Shown here in pieces: positions 49,189-58,537 of a DNA stretch of 64,000 nt. The position numbers were made by a program, and so were the translations under genes. Source of the stretch: CAVXFB01 sp963760935 (lineage in GTDB: Bacteria; Planctomycetota; Planctomycetia; Pirellulales; Thermoguttaceae); contig CAVXFB010000008.1 of the NCBI GenBank assembly GCA_963760935.1, positions 620,001 to 684,000 of the forward strand. Reading direction: 5' to 3'. The notes below the pieces were generated by a model. It made no database searches, had not been told where the DNA came from, and was given only the letters and a program-made list of their open reading frames with translations. Position 1 is the stretch's first letter. The number at the start of each line of letters is the position of its first letter.

Positions 49189-52100
49189 GTGGAACAGAGA
49201 CGCTTCGTGACCGTCGATGGCAATGAAGCGGCGGCCAACATCGCCCATCTTTGCAATGAAGTGATGGCAATTTATCCGATCACGCCTTCCTCGGGCTTGG
49301 GCGAACTGCCCGACGCCTGGGCGGCCGCGGGACGGAAGAACATTTTCGGCACGGTCCCGCATGTGTACGAGATGCAGAGCGAAGCGGGAGCGGCCGGAGC
49401 GGTCCACGGATCGTTGCAGGCTGGGGCGCTGACGACCACTTTCACCGCGTCGCAGGGCTTGCTCCTGATGATCCCCAACATGTTCAAGATCGCCGGGGAA
49501 TTGACCGCGACGGTGTTTCATGTGACGGCCCGCTCGGTGGCGACCCACGCGTTGTCGATCTTTGGCGACCACAGTGACGTGATGGCCTGCCGCACGACGG
49601 GTTGGGCGATGCTGTCGTCCGACTCGGTGCAAGAGGCGCAGGACATGGCCGTTATCGCCCACAGCGCCACGCTAGAAGCCCGGGTGCCTTTCCTGCACTA
49701 CTACGATGGGTTCCGCATCTCGCACGAAGTTAACAAGATCGAGCAACTTACCGAAGATGACGTGCGGGCGATGATCGACATGGATCTGGTCGCCGCCCAT
49801 CGTGAGCGGGCGCTGTCGCCCGAGCGGCCGAAGCTGCGTGGCACGGCCCAGAACCCGGACGTCTTTTTCCAGGCCCGCGAGGCGTGCAATCCGTTTTACG
49901 ACGCCTGCGCCGCCATCGTGCAGAAGCACATGGACAAGTTTGCCAAGCTTACGGGCCGGCAGTATCACTTGTTCGATTATATCGGGGCCGCCGATGCCGA
50001 CCGCGTGATCGTGATCATGGGCTCGGGCAGCGGCGTGGTCGAAGAGACGGTCGACGCGCTGGTGGCCGAGGGCAAGAAGGTCGGTCTCATCAAGGTGCGG
50101 CTGTTCCGCCCGTGGTCCGGCAAGGATCTCATGGCGGCTCTGCCGAAGACGGTCAAGAAGTTGGCGGTGCTCGATCGCACGAAAGAGCCAGGTGCCGTCG
50201 GCGAGCCGCTGTATCAGGACGTTGTCACTTCGCTGGCCGAATCCTGGGCCGCATATAGCGGCAATGGCTCGGTACCGAGCGTAATCGGGGGCCGTTATGG
50301 CCTTTCGTCGAAGGAGTTCACGCCGGCCATGGTCGCGGCGGTCTACGATGAAATGACCAAGCCGCAGCCGAAGCAGAAGTTTACCGTCGGCATCGTCGAC
50401 GACGTGACCAAGTTGAGCCTCGACTACGACGCGAATTACTCGACCGAGAAGGACGACGTGGTCCGGGCGGTGTTCTTCGGACTCGGCAGCGACGGCACCG
50501 TAAGTGCGAATCGCAACTCGGTGAAGATTGTCGGCGAAAACACACCGTTGCACGCCCAGGGCTACTTCGTCTATGACTCGCGCAAGGCAGGCTCGGTCAC
50601 CACGTCGCACGTCCGCTTCAGCCCGCGGCCGATCAAAGGCTCGTACCTGGTGCACCGGGCGAACTTCGTCGCCTGCCACCAGTTCCACTTCCTGGAGCGG
50701 ATCGACATGCTTTCGATGGCCGATCCGGGCGCTTCGTTCCTCTTGAACAGCCCTTATGCTCCCGACGAAGTTTGGGACCATCTGCCGGCCGAAGTGCAGA
50801 AGCAGATCGTGGACAAGAAGCTGAAGTTCTACGTGGTCGACGCCTACAAGGTGGCCCGCGATGCCCAAATGGGTGTGCGGATCAACACGATCATGCAGAC
50901 GTGCTTCTTCAAGCTGGCTAACGTGATTCCGGCCGACGAAGCCATCACCCTCATCAAGGAGGCGATTAAGAGAAGCTACGGCAAGAAGGGGGGCGGCAAG
51001 ATCGTCGAGCAGAACAATGCGGCGGTCGACGGGGCCCTGGCTTCGCTCAAGGAAGTGAAGTATCCGAGTCAGGTGACTTCGAAGCTGCACATGGTTCCGG
51101 CGGTTCCGGCCGGCGCCCCGGCGTTTGTCAAGGACGTGCTGGGCATGATGATCGCCAACCGCGGCGACGATCTGCCCGTCAGCGCGCTGACGGTGGACGG
51201 CACGTTCCCGACCGGCACGACGCAGTACGAAAAGCGGAGTATTGCCCAGGACATTCCGATTTGGGACCCGACGATTTGCACGCAGTGCGGCTTGTGCTCG
51301 TTGGGCTGCCCGCATGCCACGATTCGCATGAAGGCCTTCGATCCGGCCCTGTTGGCCAATGCGCCCGAGGGCTTCAAGTCGACGGATTACAAGGGCAAGG
51401 AGTTCCCCGGGTGGAAGTTCGTCGTCCAGGTCTTCCCCGATGACTGCACCGGATGCGGTCTGTGCGTCGACATCTGCCCGGCCAAGGACAAGGAGCGGGT
51501 CAAGCACAAGGCGATCGACATGGAGCCGAAGACGCCGCACTTGGCCGTCGAGCGGCCAGCGCTAGACTTCTTCCTCTCGCTGCCCGAGGTCGACCGCAAC
51601 AAGGTCAAGCAGGACACGATCAAGGGCTCGCAGCTTTTGCTGCCGCTGTTCGAGTTCTCCGGGGCATGCGCCGGATGCGGCGAAACACCCTACGTCAAGC
51701 TCATCACCCAGTTCTTTGGCGATCGCATGTTGGTGGGCAACGCCACGGGCTGTTCGTCGATCTATGGCGGAAACCTGCCCTGCACACCGTACTCGGTAAA
51801 CGCCGAGGGCCGCGGCCCGTCGTGGTCGAACTCGTTGTTCGAGGACGCCGCGGAGTTTGGCCTGGGCTTCCGTCTGGCGGTCGATCAACAGCACGGCTAT
51901 GCCGAGGAACTGCTCAAGCGGCTTTCGTCGCAGTTGGGCGAGGAAATGGTCGGCGGGCTCCTGAACAACACGCAAGAGAACGACGAAGCGATTGCCGTGC
52001 AGCGGGCCCATGTGGCCGAGTTGAACAAGCGGCTGAAGGCGATAGGCACTGCCGACGCGAAGAGCCTGTTGGCGTCGTCGGATTATCTCATTCGCAAGAG

Positions 52101-52800
52101 CATCTGGAGCTTCGGCGGCGACGGCTGGGCCTATGACATCGGTTTCGGCGGCTTGGATCACGTGTTTGCCTCGGGCCGCGACCTCAATATCCTGGTGCTG
52201 GACACCGAGGTGTACTCGAACACGGGCGGGCAGGCCTCGAAGGCGACGCCTCGCGGCGCCGTGGCGAAGTTTGCCGCCGGCGGCAAGCCCGGCTCGAAGA
52301 AGGACCTCGGCATGATCGCCATGTCGTATGGCAACGTGTTCGTCGGCTCGATTTCGATGGGCGCCAACCCGATGCACGCCATCCGCACGATCCGCGCGGC
52401 CGAATCGTATCGCGGCACGTCGCTTCTGGTTGCCTTTTCGCACTGCATCGGCTGGGGCATCGATATGGCCGGGGCCATGAATATCCAGAAGGAGGCCGTG
52501 GCCTGCGGCTACTGGCCGCTATATAGCTTTGACCCCCGCGAGGCGTCGCATCCGTTCCAGTTGGCCAGCAAGAAGCCGGCGGGGGCCTTCAAGGATTTCG
52601 CCATGAAGGAGGCCCGGTTCGCCATGTTGGCTCGCTCGAAGCCGGACGATTCGGCGCGGTTGCTGGATCTCGGTCAGCAGGACATTGTTAAGAGATATCA
52701 TTTCTACGAACAGTTGGCCGGCGTAGACCGGGTGCCGACGGAGGCAAACGGAGGCAATGGCGGGACCACGGCTAAGGACTCCAAGGAGGTGGAAGCATGA
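49189..52800 (+). CDS. nifJ: Pyruvate:ferredoxin (flavodoxin) oxidoreductase
   Basis: Converts pyruvate and CoA to acetyl-CoA, CO2 and reduced ferredoxin. The single-chain enzyme has 1203 residues. GTG 49189 is chosen because AGGAGA stands upstream and family homology begins at RRFVTVDGNEAAA; ATG 49114 would add 25 residues. Domains in order: pyrimidine-binding (IYPITPSSGLGE), transketolase C-like, gamma-type, two 4Fe-4S clusters (Cys697/700/703/707 and Cys753/756/759/763), a further CAGCGE cluster site, and the thiamine-diphosphate domain (GDGWAYDIGFGG). The stop overlaps the next gene (ATGA). This enzyme is oxygen-sensitive in many organisms, hinting at anaerobic or facultative metabolism. 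Confidence 0.95.
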   Translation: MEQRRFVTVDGNEAAANIAHLCNEVMAIYPITPSSGLGELPDAWAAAGRKNIFGTVPHVYEMQSEAGAAGAVHGSLQAGALTTTFTASQGLLLMIPNMFKIAGELTATVFHVTARSVATHALSIFGDHSDVMACRTTGWAMLSSDSVQEAQDMAVIAHSATLEARVPFLHYYDGFRISHEVNKIEQLTEDDVRAMIDMDLVAAHRERALSPERPKLRGTAQNPDVFFQAREACNPFYDACAAIVQKHMDKFAKLTGRQYHLFDYIGAADADRVIVIMGSGSGVVEETVDALVAEGKKVGLIKVRLFRPWSGKDLMAALPKTVKKLAVLDRTKEPGAVGEPLYQDVVTSLAESWAAYSGNGSVPSVIGGRYGLSSKEFTPAMVAAVYDEMTKPQPKQKFTVGIVDDVTKLSLDYDANYSTEKDDVVRAVFFGLGSDGTVSANRNSVKIVGENTPLHAQGYFVYDSRKAGSVTTSHVRFSPRPIKGSYLVHRANFVACHQFHFLERIDMLSMADPGASFLLNSPYAPDEVWDHLPAEVQKQIVDKKLKFYVVDAYKVARDAQMGVRINTIMQTCFFKLANVIPADEAITLIKEAIKRSYGKKGGGKIVEQNNAAVDGALASLKEVKYPSQVTSKLHMVPAVPAGAPAFVKDVLGMMIANRGDDLPVSALTVDGTFPTGTTQYEKRSIAQDIPIWDPTICTQCGLCSLGCPHATIRMKAFDPALLANAPEGFKSTDYKGKEFPGWKFVVQVFPDDCTGCGLCVDICPAKDKERVKHKAIDMEPKTPHLAVERPALDFFLSLPEVDRNKVKQDTIKGSQLLLPLFEFSGACAGCGETPYVKLITQFFGDRMLVGNATGCSSIYGGNLPCTPYSVNAEGRGPSWSNSLFEDAAEFGLGFRLAVDQQHGYAEELLKRLSSQLGEEMVGGLLNNTQENDEAIAVQRAHVAELNKRLKAIGTADAKSLLASSDYLIRKSIWSFGGDGWAYDIGFGGLDHVFASGRDLNILVLDTEVYSNTGGQASKATPRGAVAKFAAGGKPGSKKDLGMIAMSYGNVFVGSISMGANPMHAIRTIRAAESYRGTSLLVAFSHCIGWGIDMAGAMNIQKEAVACGYWPLYSFDPREASHPFQLASKKPAGAFKDFAMKEARFAMLARSKPDDSARLLDLGQQDIVKRYHFYEQLAGVDRVPTEANGGNGGTTAKDSKEVEA

Positions 52801-53804
52801 GCGTTGACCTGAGCACGACCTATCTCGGACTGAAGCTGAAGAACCCGTTGGTTATCTCGGCCTGTCCGCTTACTGGAGAAATCGATCGCTTGCAGCAGTT
52901 GGAGCAGGCCGGCGCCGCCGCTGCCGTTTTGCCCTCGCTGTTCGAGGAGCAGATCGAGCACGACGCCGAGGAACTCACCAAGGCCACCGAGTTTGGCACG
53001 GACAGCTTTGCCGAGGCCCTGACGTATTTTCCCGAACAGGATGACTATCGCTCGGGACCGGATGAATATCTCGAGACGATCGGCAATGCGAAGAAGAAGG
53101 TCGGTATGCCGATCATTGCCAGCCTTAACGGCAGCAGCAAGGGTGGCTGGGTCCGCTATGCCAAGATGATGCAGGACGCCGGGGCCGACGCCCTGGAGTT
53201 GAACATTTTCTTTGTCGCCGCCGAGTTGGACATGACGGGCGAGGAGGTCGAGGCGCGCTACCTTGAGCTCGTGACCGCCGTGAAGCAATCGATCTCGATT
53301 CCGCTGGCCGTGAAGATCGGCCCGTACTTCAGCGCGATGGGCAATTTCGGCGTGCGTCTGGCCGAGGCCGGCGCCGACGGACTGGTGCTGTTCAATCGGT
53401 TCTACCAGCCGGATATCGACCTGGAGGCCATGCAGGCCCAGTCGCGGCTGCACTTGAGTTCGCCGCACGAGTTGCTGATTCCGTTGCGGTGGATTGCCGT
53501 CTTGCATGGCCACGTCAAGGCGTCGCTGGCCGCGACCGGCGGCATTCACGACGCGGCCGGGCTTCTCAAAACCCTGTTGGCCGGCGCCGACGTCGGCATG
53601 ATCGCCTCGGTGATCTATCAGAAGGGCACCCAGCAAGTTGGCAACATCCTGGCCGGCTTGAAGAAATGGATGGAAGAGAACGATTACGGTTCGGTCGAGC
53701 AACTCAAAGGCAGCATGAGCCTTGGGAATTGTCCCGACCCCACGGCGTTCCAGCGCGGCAACTATATGAAGGCGCTGACCTCGTTCAGCGGCAAGGCAAT
53801 CTGA
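52797..53804 (+). CDS. Dihydroorotate dehydrogenase-like flavoprotein
   Basis: The 335-residue TIM-barrel protein belongs to the dihydroorotate dehydrogenase superfamily: LKLKNPLVISACPLTG, PIIASLNGSSKGGWVRYAKM, ALELNIFF, PLAVKIGPYF and ATGGIHDAAGLLKTLLAGAD are typical FMN-site strands. Against true PyrD it lacks the usual NxSCPN stretch, having LELNIFFVA instead, so it may not act on dihydroorotate. It overlaps nifJ by four bases and should be made in step with it, which suggests a role in ferredoxin-linked electron transfer. That role is inference. Confidence 0.85.
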   Translation: MSVDLSTTYLGLKLKNPLVISACPLTGEIDRLQQLEQAGAAAAVLPSLFEEQIEHDAEELTKATEFGTDSFAEALTYFPEQDDYRSGPDEYLETIGNAKKKVGMPIIASLNGSSKGGWVRYAKMMQDAGADALELNIFFVAAELDMTGEEVEARYLELVTAVKQSISIPLAVKIGPYFSAMGNFGVRLAEAGADGLVLFNRFYQPDIDLEAMQAQSRLHLSSPHELLIPLRWIAVLHGHVKASLAATGGIHDAAGLLKTLLAGADVGMIASVIYQKGTQQVGNILAGLKKWMEENDYGSVEQLKGSMSLGNCPDPTAFQRGNYMKALTSFSGKAI

Positions 53805-53851
53805 CCGGCGCCGCGAGAGTTTCGTGGCGAGTGGTTCGCGAAGCCATTTCA

Positions 53852-53882
53852 AGCCCACGGGTTGCAACCCGTGGGCTTTTAT
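53852..53882 (+). terminator. Rho-independent terminator of the nifJ operon
   Basis: Perfect 12-base stem AGCCCACGGGTT / AACCCGTGGGCT with a GC loop, followed by TTTATT. It lies 47 bases after the last gene of the operon and five bases before the group II intron. Confidence 0.85.
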
Positions 53883-53887
53883 TGTTG

Positions 53888-55888
53888 GTGCGTCAGGCAT
53901 GACGCGCAGCGTCATACCTGACGCTGTCAACCGGGTAGCGAAAGCGAGCCGGGAAGTGACTGGCCGGGTGAGAGTCCCGGCGGAGACCTTAATGACAGGA
54001 ACTCCTAGCCGAAACGCAAGGGCGTCCGCCGTGAGGCGGAGTCCGAAGGAAGCGGCAGGCAAACTCCTGGCCCGAAGAACATGAATCGCATACGAGGCGT
54101 CGAACCGGTGGGCGAGAGGGCCAATAGACTCGAAGCCCAACGTCATTCGGACCGGTTCGGCGTATATGCGGCGGGTGTATGGGAGGAAAGTCACGCGCCT
54201 TACCCTGAGAGATCTGTCGTCCTGCCAATGGCTAGGCCCGTCGCAAGGCGGGCCGAAGGGACGACAGAAGTCAGCCGAGGCCATAGTAGTCGCGGGCCGG
54301 CGGCCCGCTCGATCGAGACACTCGCCCGAAAGGGGAGAAACGGCCGGGGATCGCAAGGCCGCATCGACGTGCCGAAGGGCCGAACAGATTAGACCGAACC
54401 GACGCAGAGCATTCGATGCCTGAACGAGATGCAGACAAGATGGCTGGAAAGCCGGATCGCAACCGGAGGGTAGGCGGCGGAACCGCCGAGAGCACGGTCT
54501 GTGCATCAAGCAGGCACGGCATGTAATGAGCACGTCGGCGAGAAGACCTTGATGACGATGGAGGAGGTTGTATGCCCTAAGAACATGCTGGCGGCTTACC
54601 GGCAGGTGGTTGGCAACAAGGGCGCTCCGGGCGTTGACGGAATCACCGTTGACGACTTGAAGCCCTTGCTCCAAGCCTGCTGGGAGGCCATCCGGGAAGA
54701 ACTGCTCAGCGGTACGTATCGTCCCTCGCCGGTTCGGAAGGTGGAAATCCCCAAGCCGGGCGGCAAAGGCGTGCGGATGCTGGGCATTCCGACGGTTCTC
54801 GATCGACTGATTCAACAGGCCCTCAACCAAGTGTTGCAGCGATACTTCGATCCTCGATTTTCGGACCAAAGCTTCGGCTTTCGTCCGAGACGCAGCGCCC
54901 ATCAAGCGATTGATCGGGCGCGGGAGTACATCGAGGCCGGGCATCGCTGGGTGGTGGACATGGATCTGGAGAAGTTCTTCGATCGGGTCAACCACGACAT
55001 CTTGATGTCGCGGCTGGCTCGGCACATCGAAGACAAACGCATCCTTCGTCTGATCCGCCGCTACTTGCAGGCGGGCATGATGGAAGATGGACTGGTGGCG
55101 CAACGCACGGAAGGGACGCCGCAAGGCGGCCCGCTCTCGCCGCTGCTGAGCAACATCCTGCTCGACGAGTTGGATAGCGAGCTTCAGCGGCGTGGGCACC
55201 GATTCGTCCGATACGCCGACGATTGTAACATCTATGTGCGGTCGAAAGCGGCGGGCGAACGCGTTTTGTCGTCGGTCGAGCGATTCCTTCGGGAACGTTT
55301 GCGTTTGAAGGTCAATCGAGAGAAGAGTGCGGTGGACCGGCCCTGGAACCGCAAGTTCCTGGGCTATACGGTGACGCCGCATCGCCAACCAAAGCTGAAG
55401 GTGTCGCCTCAGTCGGTGAAACGATTGAAGGAGAAACTTCGGACGATTTTCCGGCGTGGTCGAGGGCGTAGCCTTCGTCGCGTGTTGGAGGAATTGCGTC
55501 CAGTGCTTCGCGGTTGGGTGTCGTACTACCGGAAATCGCAGATTCGGATCACGTTCGAGGAACTGGACCAGTGGATTCGCCGGAAACTGCGGGCCATTCT
55601 TTGGCGGCAGTGGAAGCGAAACTGGACTCGCGCCCGCGAACTGATGCGACGCGGACTGGACCACGCCCGAGCGTGGACTTCCGCGACCAACGGGCATGGC
55701 CCTTGGTGGAATGCCGGCGCAAGCCACATGAACCAAGCGGTCCCGACCCGTTATCTGCACCAGCTCGGTCTGGTGAGCCTTATTACCGAGTCACAGCGTT
55801 TTAAGCGTTTAATCTGAACCGCCGTGTACGGAACCGTACGCACGGTCGTGTGGGAGGACGGGGGCGGCAACGCCCCCTCCTACCCGAT
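53888..55888 (+). mobile_element. Group IIC intron, full length
   Basis: The 5' boundary GTGCG at 53888 and the 3' boundary ...CCTACCCGAT at 55888 enclose 2001 bases. About 660 bases of structured RNA (alternating complementary segments such as GCGTCAGGCATGACGC) precede the maturase gene. After the maturase, 55819-55855 folds like domain V (CCGTGTACGG with CGTACGCACGG) and 55856-55888 like domain VI (GGGGGC-GGCAAC-GCCCCC). The intron begins ten bases after a terminator stem, the known target preference of class C introns. Boundaries were set by motif, not by alignment. Confidence 0.85.
54552..55817 (+). CDS. ltrA: Group IIC intron reverse transcriptase/maturase
   Basis: Helps the intron splice and inserts it into new DNA sites. 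The 421-residue protein has RT blocks KGAPGVDGITVD, LGIPTVLDRLIQQA, FGFRPRRSAHQAID, VVDMDLEKFFDRVNHD, EGTPQGGPLSPLLSNILLDEL and the active-site RYADDCNIYV, then the maturase (X) domain (KVNREKSAVDRPWNRKFLGY). No HNH endonuclease follows, as usual for class C. Sequence pattern is close to thermostable IIC enzymes such as that of Geobacillus. ATG 54552 is the likely start. The frame is intact with YADD present, so the element could be active. Confidence 0.95.
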   Translation: MTMEEVVCPKNMLAAYRQVVGNKGAPGVDGITVDDLKPLLQACWEAIREELLSGTYRPSPVRKVEIPKPGGKGVRMLGIPTVLDRLIQQALNQVLQRYFDPRFSDQSFGFRPRRSAHQAIDRAREYIEAGHRWVVDMDLEKFFDRVNHDILMSRLARHIEDKRILRLIRRYLQAGMMEDGLVAQRTEGTPQGGPLSPLLSNILLDELDSELQRRGHRFVRYADDCNIYVRSKAAGERVLSSVERFLRERLRLKVNREKSAVDRPWNRKFLGYTVTPHRQPKLKVSPQSVKRLKEKLRTIFRRGRGRSLRRVLEELRPVLRGWVSYYRKSQIRITFEELDQWIRRKLRAILWRQWKRNWTRARELMRRGLDHARAWTSATNGHGPWWNAGASHMNQAVPTRYLHQLGLVSLITESQRFKRLI

Positions 55889-55991
55889 GTGACGTTGAGT
55901 TTCTGCCTGATTGTCGCAACGCCTTCGCGCAGCTACATTCTTGCTTACGCGTCGCGGCGCGACACCCAAAAGCCGTTGGCAGGATGGCTCA

Positions 55992-56969
55992 ATGCGGAAG
56001 TCGGGACACAGGGCGTTTTCGCTTGTCGAGCTGTTGGTGGTCATCACGATCATCGGCATCCTCGTTGCGCTGCTTTTGCCCGCCGTACAAGCAGCCCGAG
56101 AGGCGGCCCGTCGCATCCAGTGCTGCAACAATTTAAAACAGATTGGCTTGGCGCTACACGCCTACAGCGAGGCCCGCGGAGTCTTTCCGCCCGGCTGCAT
56201 CGTGAGCACGGGCACGCCGCCGGGGTGGCAGCCGTGGCAAGAGGCAAAGTCGACGTTGACTCAGAACCAGCACGGCACGAGCTGGATGCTGCAAATCTTG
56301 CCGTACATCGAGCAGCAGAATCTATACGGCCAATGGGACTTTCGGACGAACGTCGTTGGCAACGCCTCGGTGGCGCAGCAGGATATTGCCGGATTCTACT
56401 GCCCCAGCCGGCGCCGCGGTGTGCGGAGCGAGGATCAGACGCATCTGCTGGTGCATGCGTGGACCGGCGGCGGCAACGACTACGGCGGCTGCCTCGGCTC
56501 GGGCAACGGCTGGACGAACGATTCGCTGAAGTACTTTACCGAGCCGCGCTATTTGCATGATCCCGAACACTGGCTCTATCCGGATCGGATCGGCATTTTT
56601 CGTCCGAACGTGCCGACGGCGTTTGCCGCCATTCGCGACGGCTCGGCCAACACGATTATGACCGGCGAATTGCAGCGACTCTTGCACGACTCGACCGACT
56701 ATCGCGCGAGGAGCCAGGACGGTTGGGCGGTCGGCGGATCAGCGACGCTGTTTACGACGAACGATGACGAGGCCGGGGCCAATTCAGGCATATACCAGCG
56801 CGGCGGCATCAACAATGGTTTTTTTGAAGCGCCGGGCAGCGAACATGTGGATGGAGCCTACTTCGGCATGGCCGACGGCTCGGTCTGTTTTCTTCGCAAC
56901 GAGATCGACGTCCTGCTGTTTCGCTACTTAGGCGGAATGGCGGATGGCCGAAACGCTCAACTCCCGTAA
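55992..56969 (+). CDS. DUF1559 protein with type IV pilin-like N-terminus
   Basis: The 325-residue protein opens with a prepilin cleavage/methylation motif: MRKSGHRAFSLVELLVVITI, cleavage after the Ala, followed by the single hydrophobic helix. It continues with AAREAARRIQCCNNLKQIGLALHAY, the hallmark of the planctomycete DUF1559 family, and ends with the HVDGAYFGMADGSVCFL motif (usually HxGGxxxxxxDGSV). AGGA precedes ATG 55992. Such proteins occur in dozens of copies per planctomycete genome; function is unknown. The intron lies directly upstream and could affect its promoter. Confidence 0.92.
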   Translation: MRKSGHRAFSLVELLVVITIIGILVALLLPAVQAAREAARRIQCCNNLKQIGLALHAYSEARGVFPPGCIVSTGTPPGWQPWQEAKSTLTQNQHGTSWMLQILPYIEQQNLYGQWDFRTNVVGNASVAQQDIAGFYCPSRRRGVRSEDQTHLLVHAWTGGGNDYGGCLGSGNGWTNDSLKYFTEPRYLHDPEHWLYPDRIGIFRPNVPTAFAAIRDGSANTIMTGELQRLLHDSTDYRARSQDGWAVGGSATLFTTNDDEAGANSGIYQRGGINNGFFEAPGSEHVDGAYFGMADGSVCFLRNEIDVLLFRYLGGMADGRNAQLP

Positions 56970-57080
56970 TAGCCAAGCGGAGGCGTCATGCAATTCAAGT
57001 GCAAAACTACGCAGCGAGTGGAACGGGCCTGTGGTGGGGAATACGTTTCCATCGGGCCGTCGTCGAGTTGTTAGTCATTG

Positions 57081-57170
57081 GCTATCAGCGGTCAGCTCGG
57101 GGAGTCGGCGGTTGGCGAATCACAGCGATCGGTTCCGAAGGCGGAAGGCTGATAGCTGACCGCTGATAGC
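57081..57170. repeat. Intergenic inverted repeat GCTATCAGCGGTCAGCT
   Basis: Perfect 17-base arms at 57081-57097 and 57154-57170 with 56 bases between. The right arm extends into a nested GCTGATAGC direct repeat. A related fragment (TCAGCTATCAGCG) occurs at about 30387. It fills the gap before proB. Confidence 0.75.
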
Positions 57171-57230
57171 TTCCTGGTTGCCGTTGGGCTGCCCTTTTTT
57201 TGTCGGCAGAACTGCGGTATCTTGGATGGG

Positions 57231-58399
57231 ATGAAGGACTTGTTGCGACAAGAGATTGCTGCGCTGGCCACGACGATCGTTGTTAAGGTGGGCACGCGCG
57301 TACTGACTCGCGAGGACGGTCAACTCGACGAGGAGCGAATCGCGCAACTTGCGGATCAGGTCCACGCGGTTATGTCGACGGGGCGGAAAGTCGTGTTGGT
57401 CAGTTCCGGGGCCGTCGGGGCCGGCATGGGGCGACTTGGGCTGAAACGCCGGCCCACCGACGTTGCGCAACTGCAAGCCGTCGCCGCCGTGGGTCAGAGC
57501 ATACTGGTCGAGGCGTACGAGCGGTCGCTGCACCGCCACGGTCGCCACGCTGCCCAAGTGCTGCTGACGGCCGAGGACCTCCAGCACCGCATTCGCTACC
57601 TGAACGCTCGCAATACGCTGGTCATGCTGCTCGAACTCGGCGCCGTGCCGATCATCAACGAGAACGATACCGTGGCGGTCGAAGAGTTGCAGAACACGTT
57701 GGGCGACAACGATCAACTGGCGGCCATCGTTACAAACTTGATTCGGGCGCCGCTGTTGGTGCTGCTCTCCGACGTGGACGGACTATTCGACGGCGATCCG
57801 CGCCAATCGGCCAGCCGCGTAATTCATACCGTCGAGCAATTGGACAGCGGCGTGCTCGGCTTGGCATGCGACAAAGTGAACAAACTGAGTCGGGGCGGCA
57901 TGGCGAGCAAGCTCGAAGCGGCTAGACTCGCCACCACGGCCGGCGAGAACGTCATCATCGCCTCAGGGCGAGAGCCCGATATCCTGAATCGAATCATAGC
58001 TGGCGAGACTGTTGGCACATTGTTTTTGGCCCAAGGACAAACCGTGGCGGCGCGCAGCGCTGGATTGGCCTATCGGTCAAGCCGCGCGGCCAGCTCATTC
58101 TGGACGCCGGGGCCAAGGCGGCGGTCGAGCTCAAGGGCCGCAGCCTGTTGGCCGCCGGCGTGGTCGAGGTCGAGGGAAACTTCGACAAAGGCGACGCGGT
58201 GGGGCTGCGCGGGCCCGACGGCGTCGAGTTCGCTCGCGGACTCTGCAACTACAGCGCCGACGCCGTGCGGCGTATTCAAGGGCTCAAGACCGGGCAGATC
58301 GCCCACGTCCTGGGGCAATGCCCCTACGATGAAGTCATCCATCGCGACAACATGGTCATCACGGCGCACCCAACGACCAAAAAAGACGCAACTCTTTGA
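57231..58399 (+). CDS. proB: Glutamate 5-kinase, one base missing
   Basis: First step of proline synthesis: ATP-dependent phosphorylation of glutamate. The amino-acid-kinase domain shows TTIVVKVGTRVLT, VVLVSSGAVGAGMGRLG, VPIINENDTVAVEE and LLSDVDGLFDGDP; the C-terminal PUA domain follows. The frame breaks near 58056-58058: restoring one A in the GCAGCGC stretch gives ARKRWIGLSVKPRGQLILDA, the family sequence, and the PUA domain (LLAAGVVEVEGNFDKGD) to 58399, total 389 residues. ATG 57231 is preferred to the TTG nine bases upstream. It stands alone after an inverted repeat. Confidence 0.92.
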
Positions 58400-58466
58400 C
58401 GAGCAGCGCCAGGCGCCACGGGCAATCGCACAGTGAGTGCTATTGGGCAGGACCGCCCCCGCATTC

Positions 58467-58495
58467 TTGCCGTCGGCTGCTCGGTGCCTTATATT
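58467..58495 (+). promoter_or_regulatory. Promoter candidate for the fucosidase gene
   Basis: TTGCCG (58467-58472), 17 bases, TATATT (58490-58495), 42 bases before the start codon. Assigned by eye. Confidence 0.35.
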
Positions 58496-58537
58496 GGGTA
58501 ATACTTGATGCTACCCAAACCATGTGAGGAATCCATC

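Noticed and set aside
49672..51540. 622-codon minus-strand frame opposite nifJ
   Set aside because: Arg/His-rich shadow of a clearly conserved gene; no motif or ribosome site.
52704..55760. Open minus-strand frame of over 1000 codons
   Set aside because: It is antisense to nifJ's end, the flavoprotein gene and the intron, crosses the intron boundary and terminator, and has no family motif; long antisense frames are expected at this GC content.
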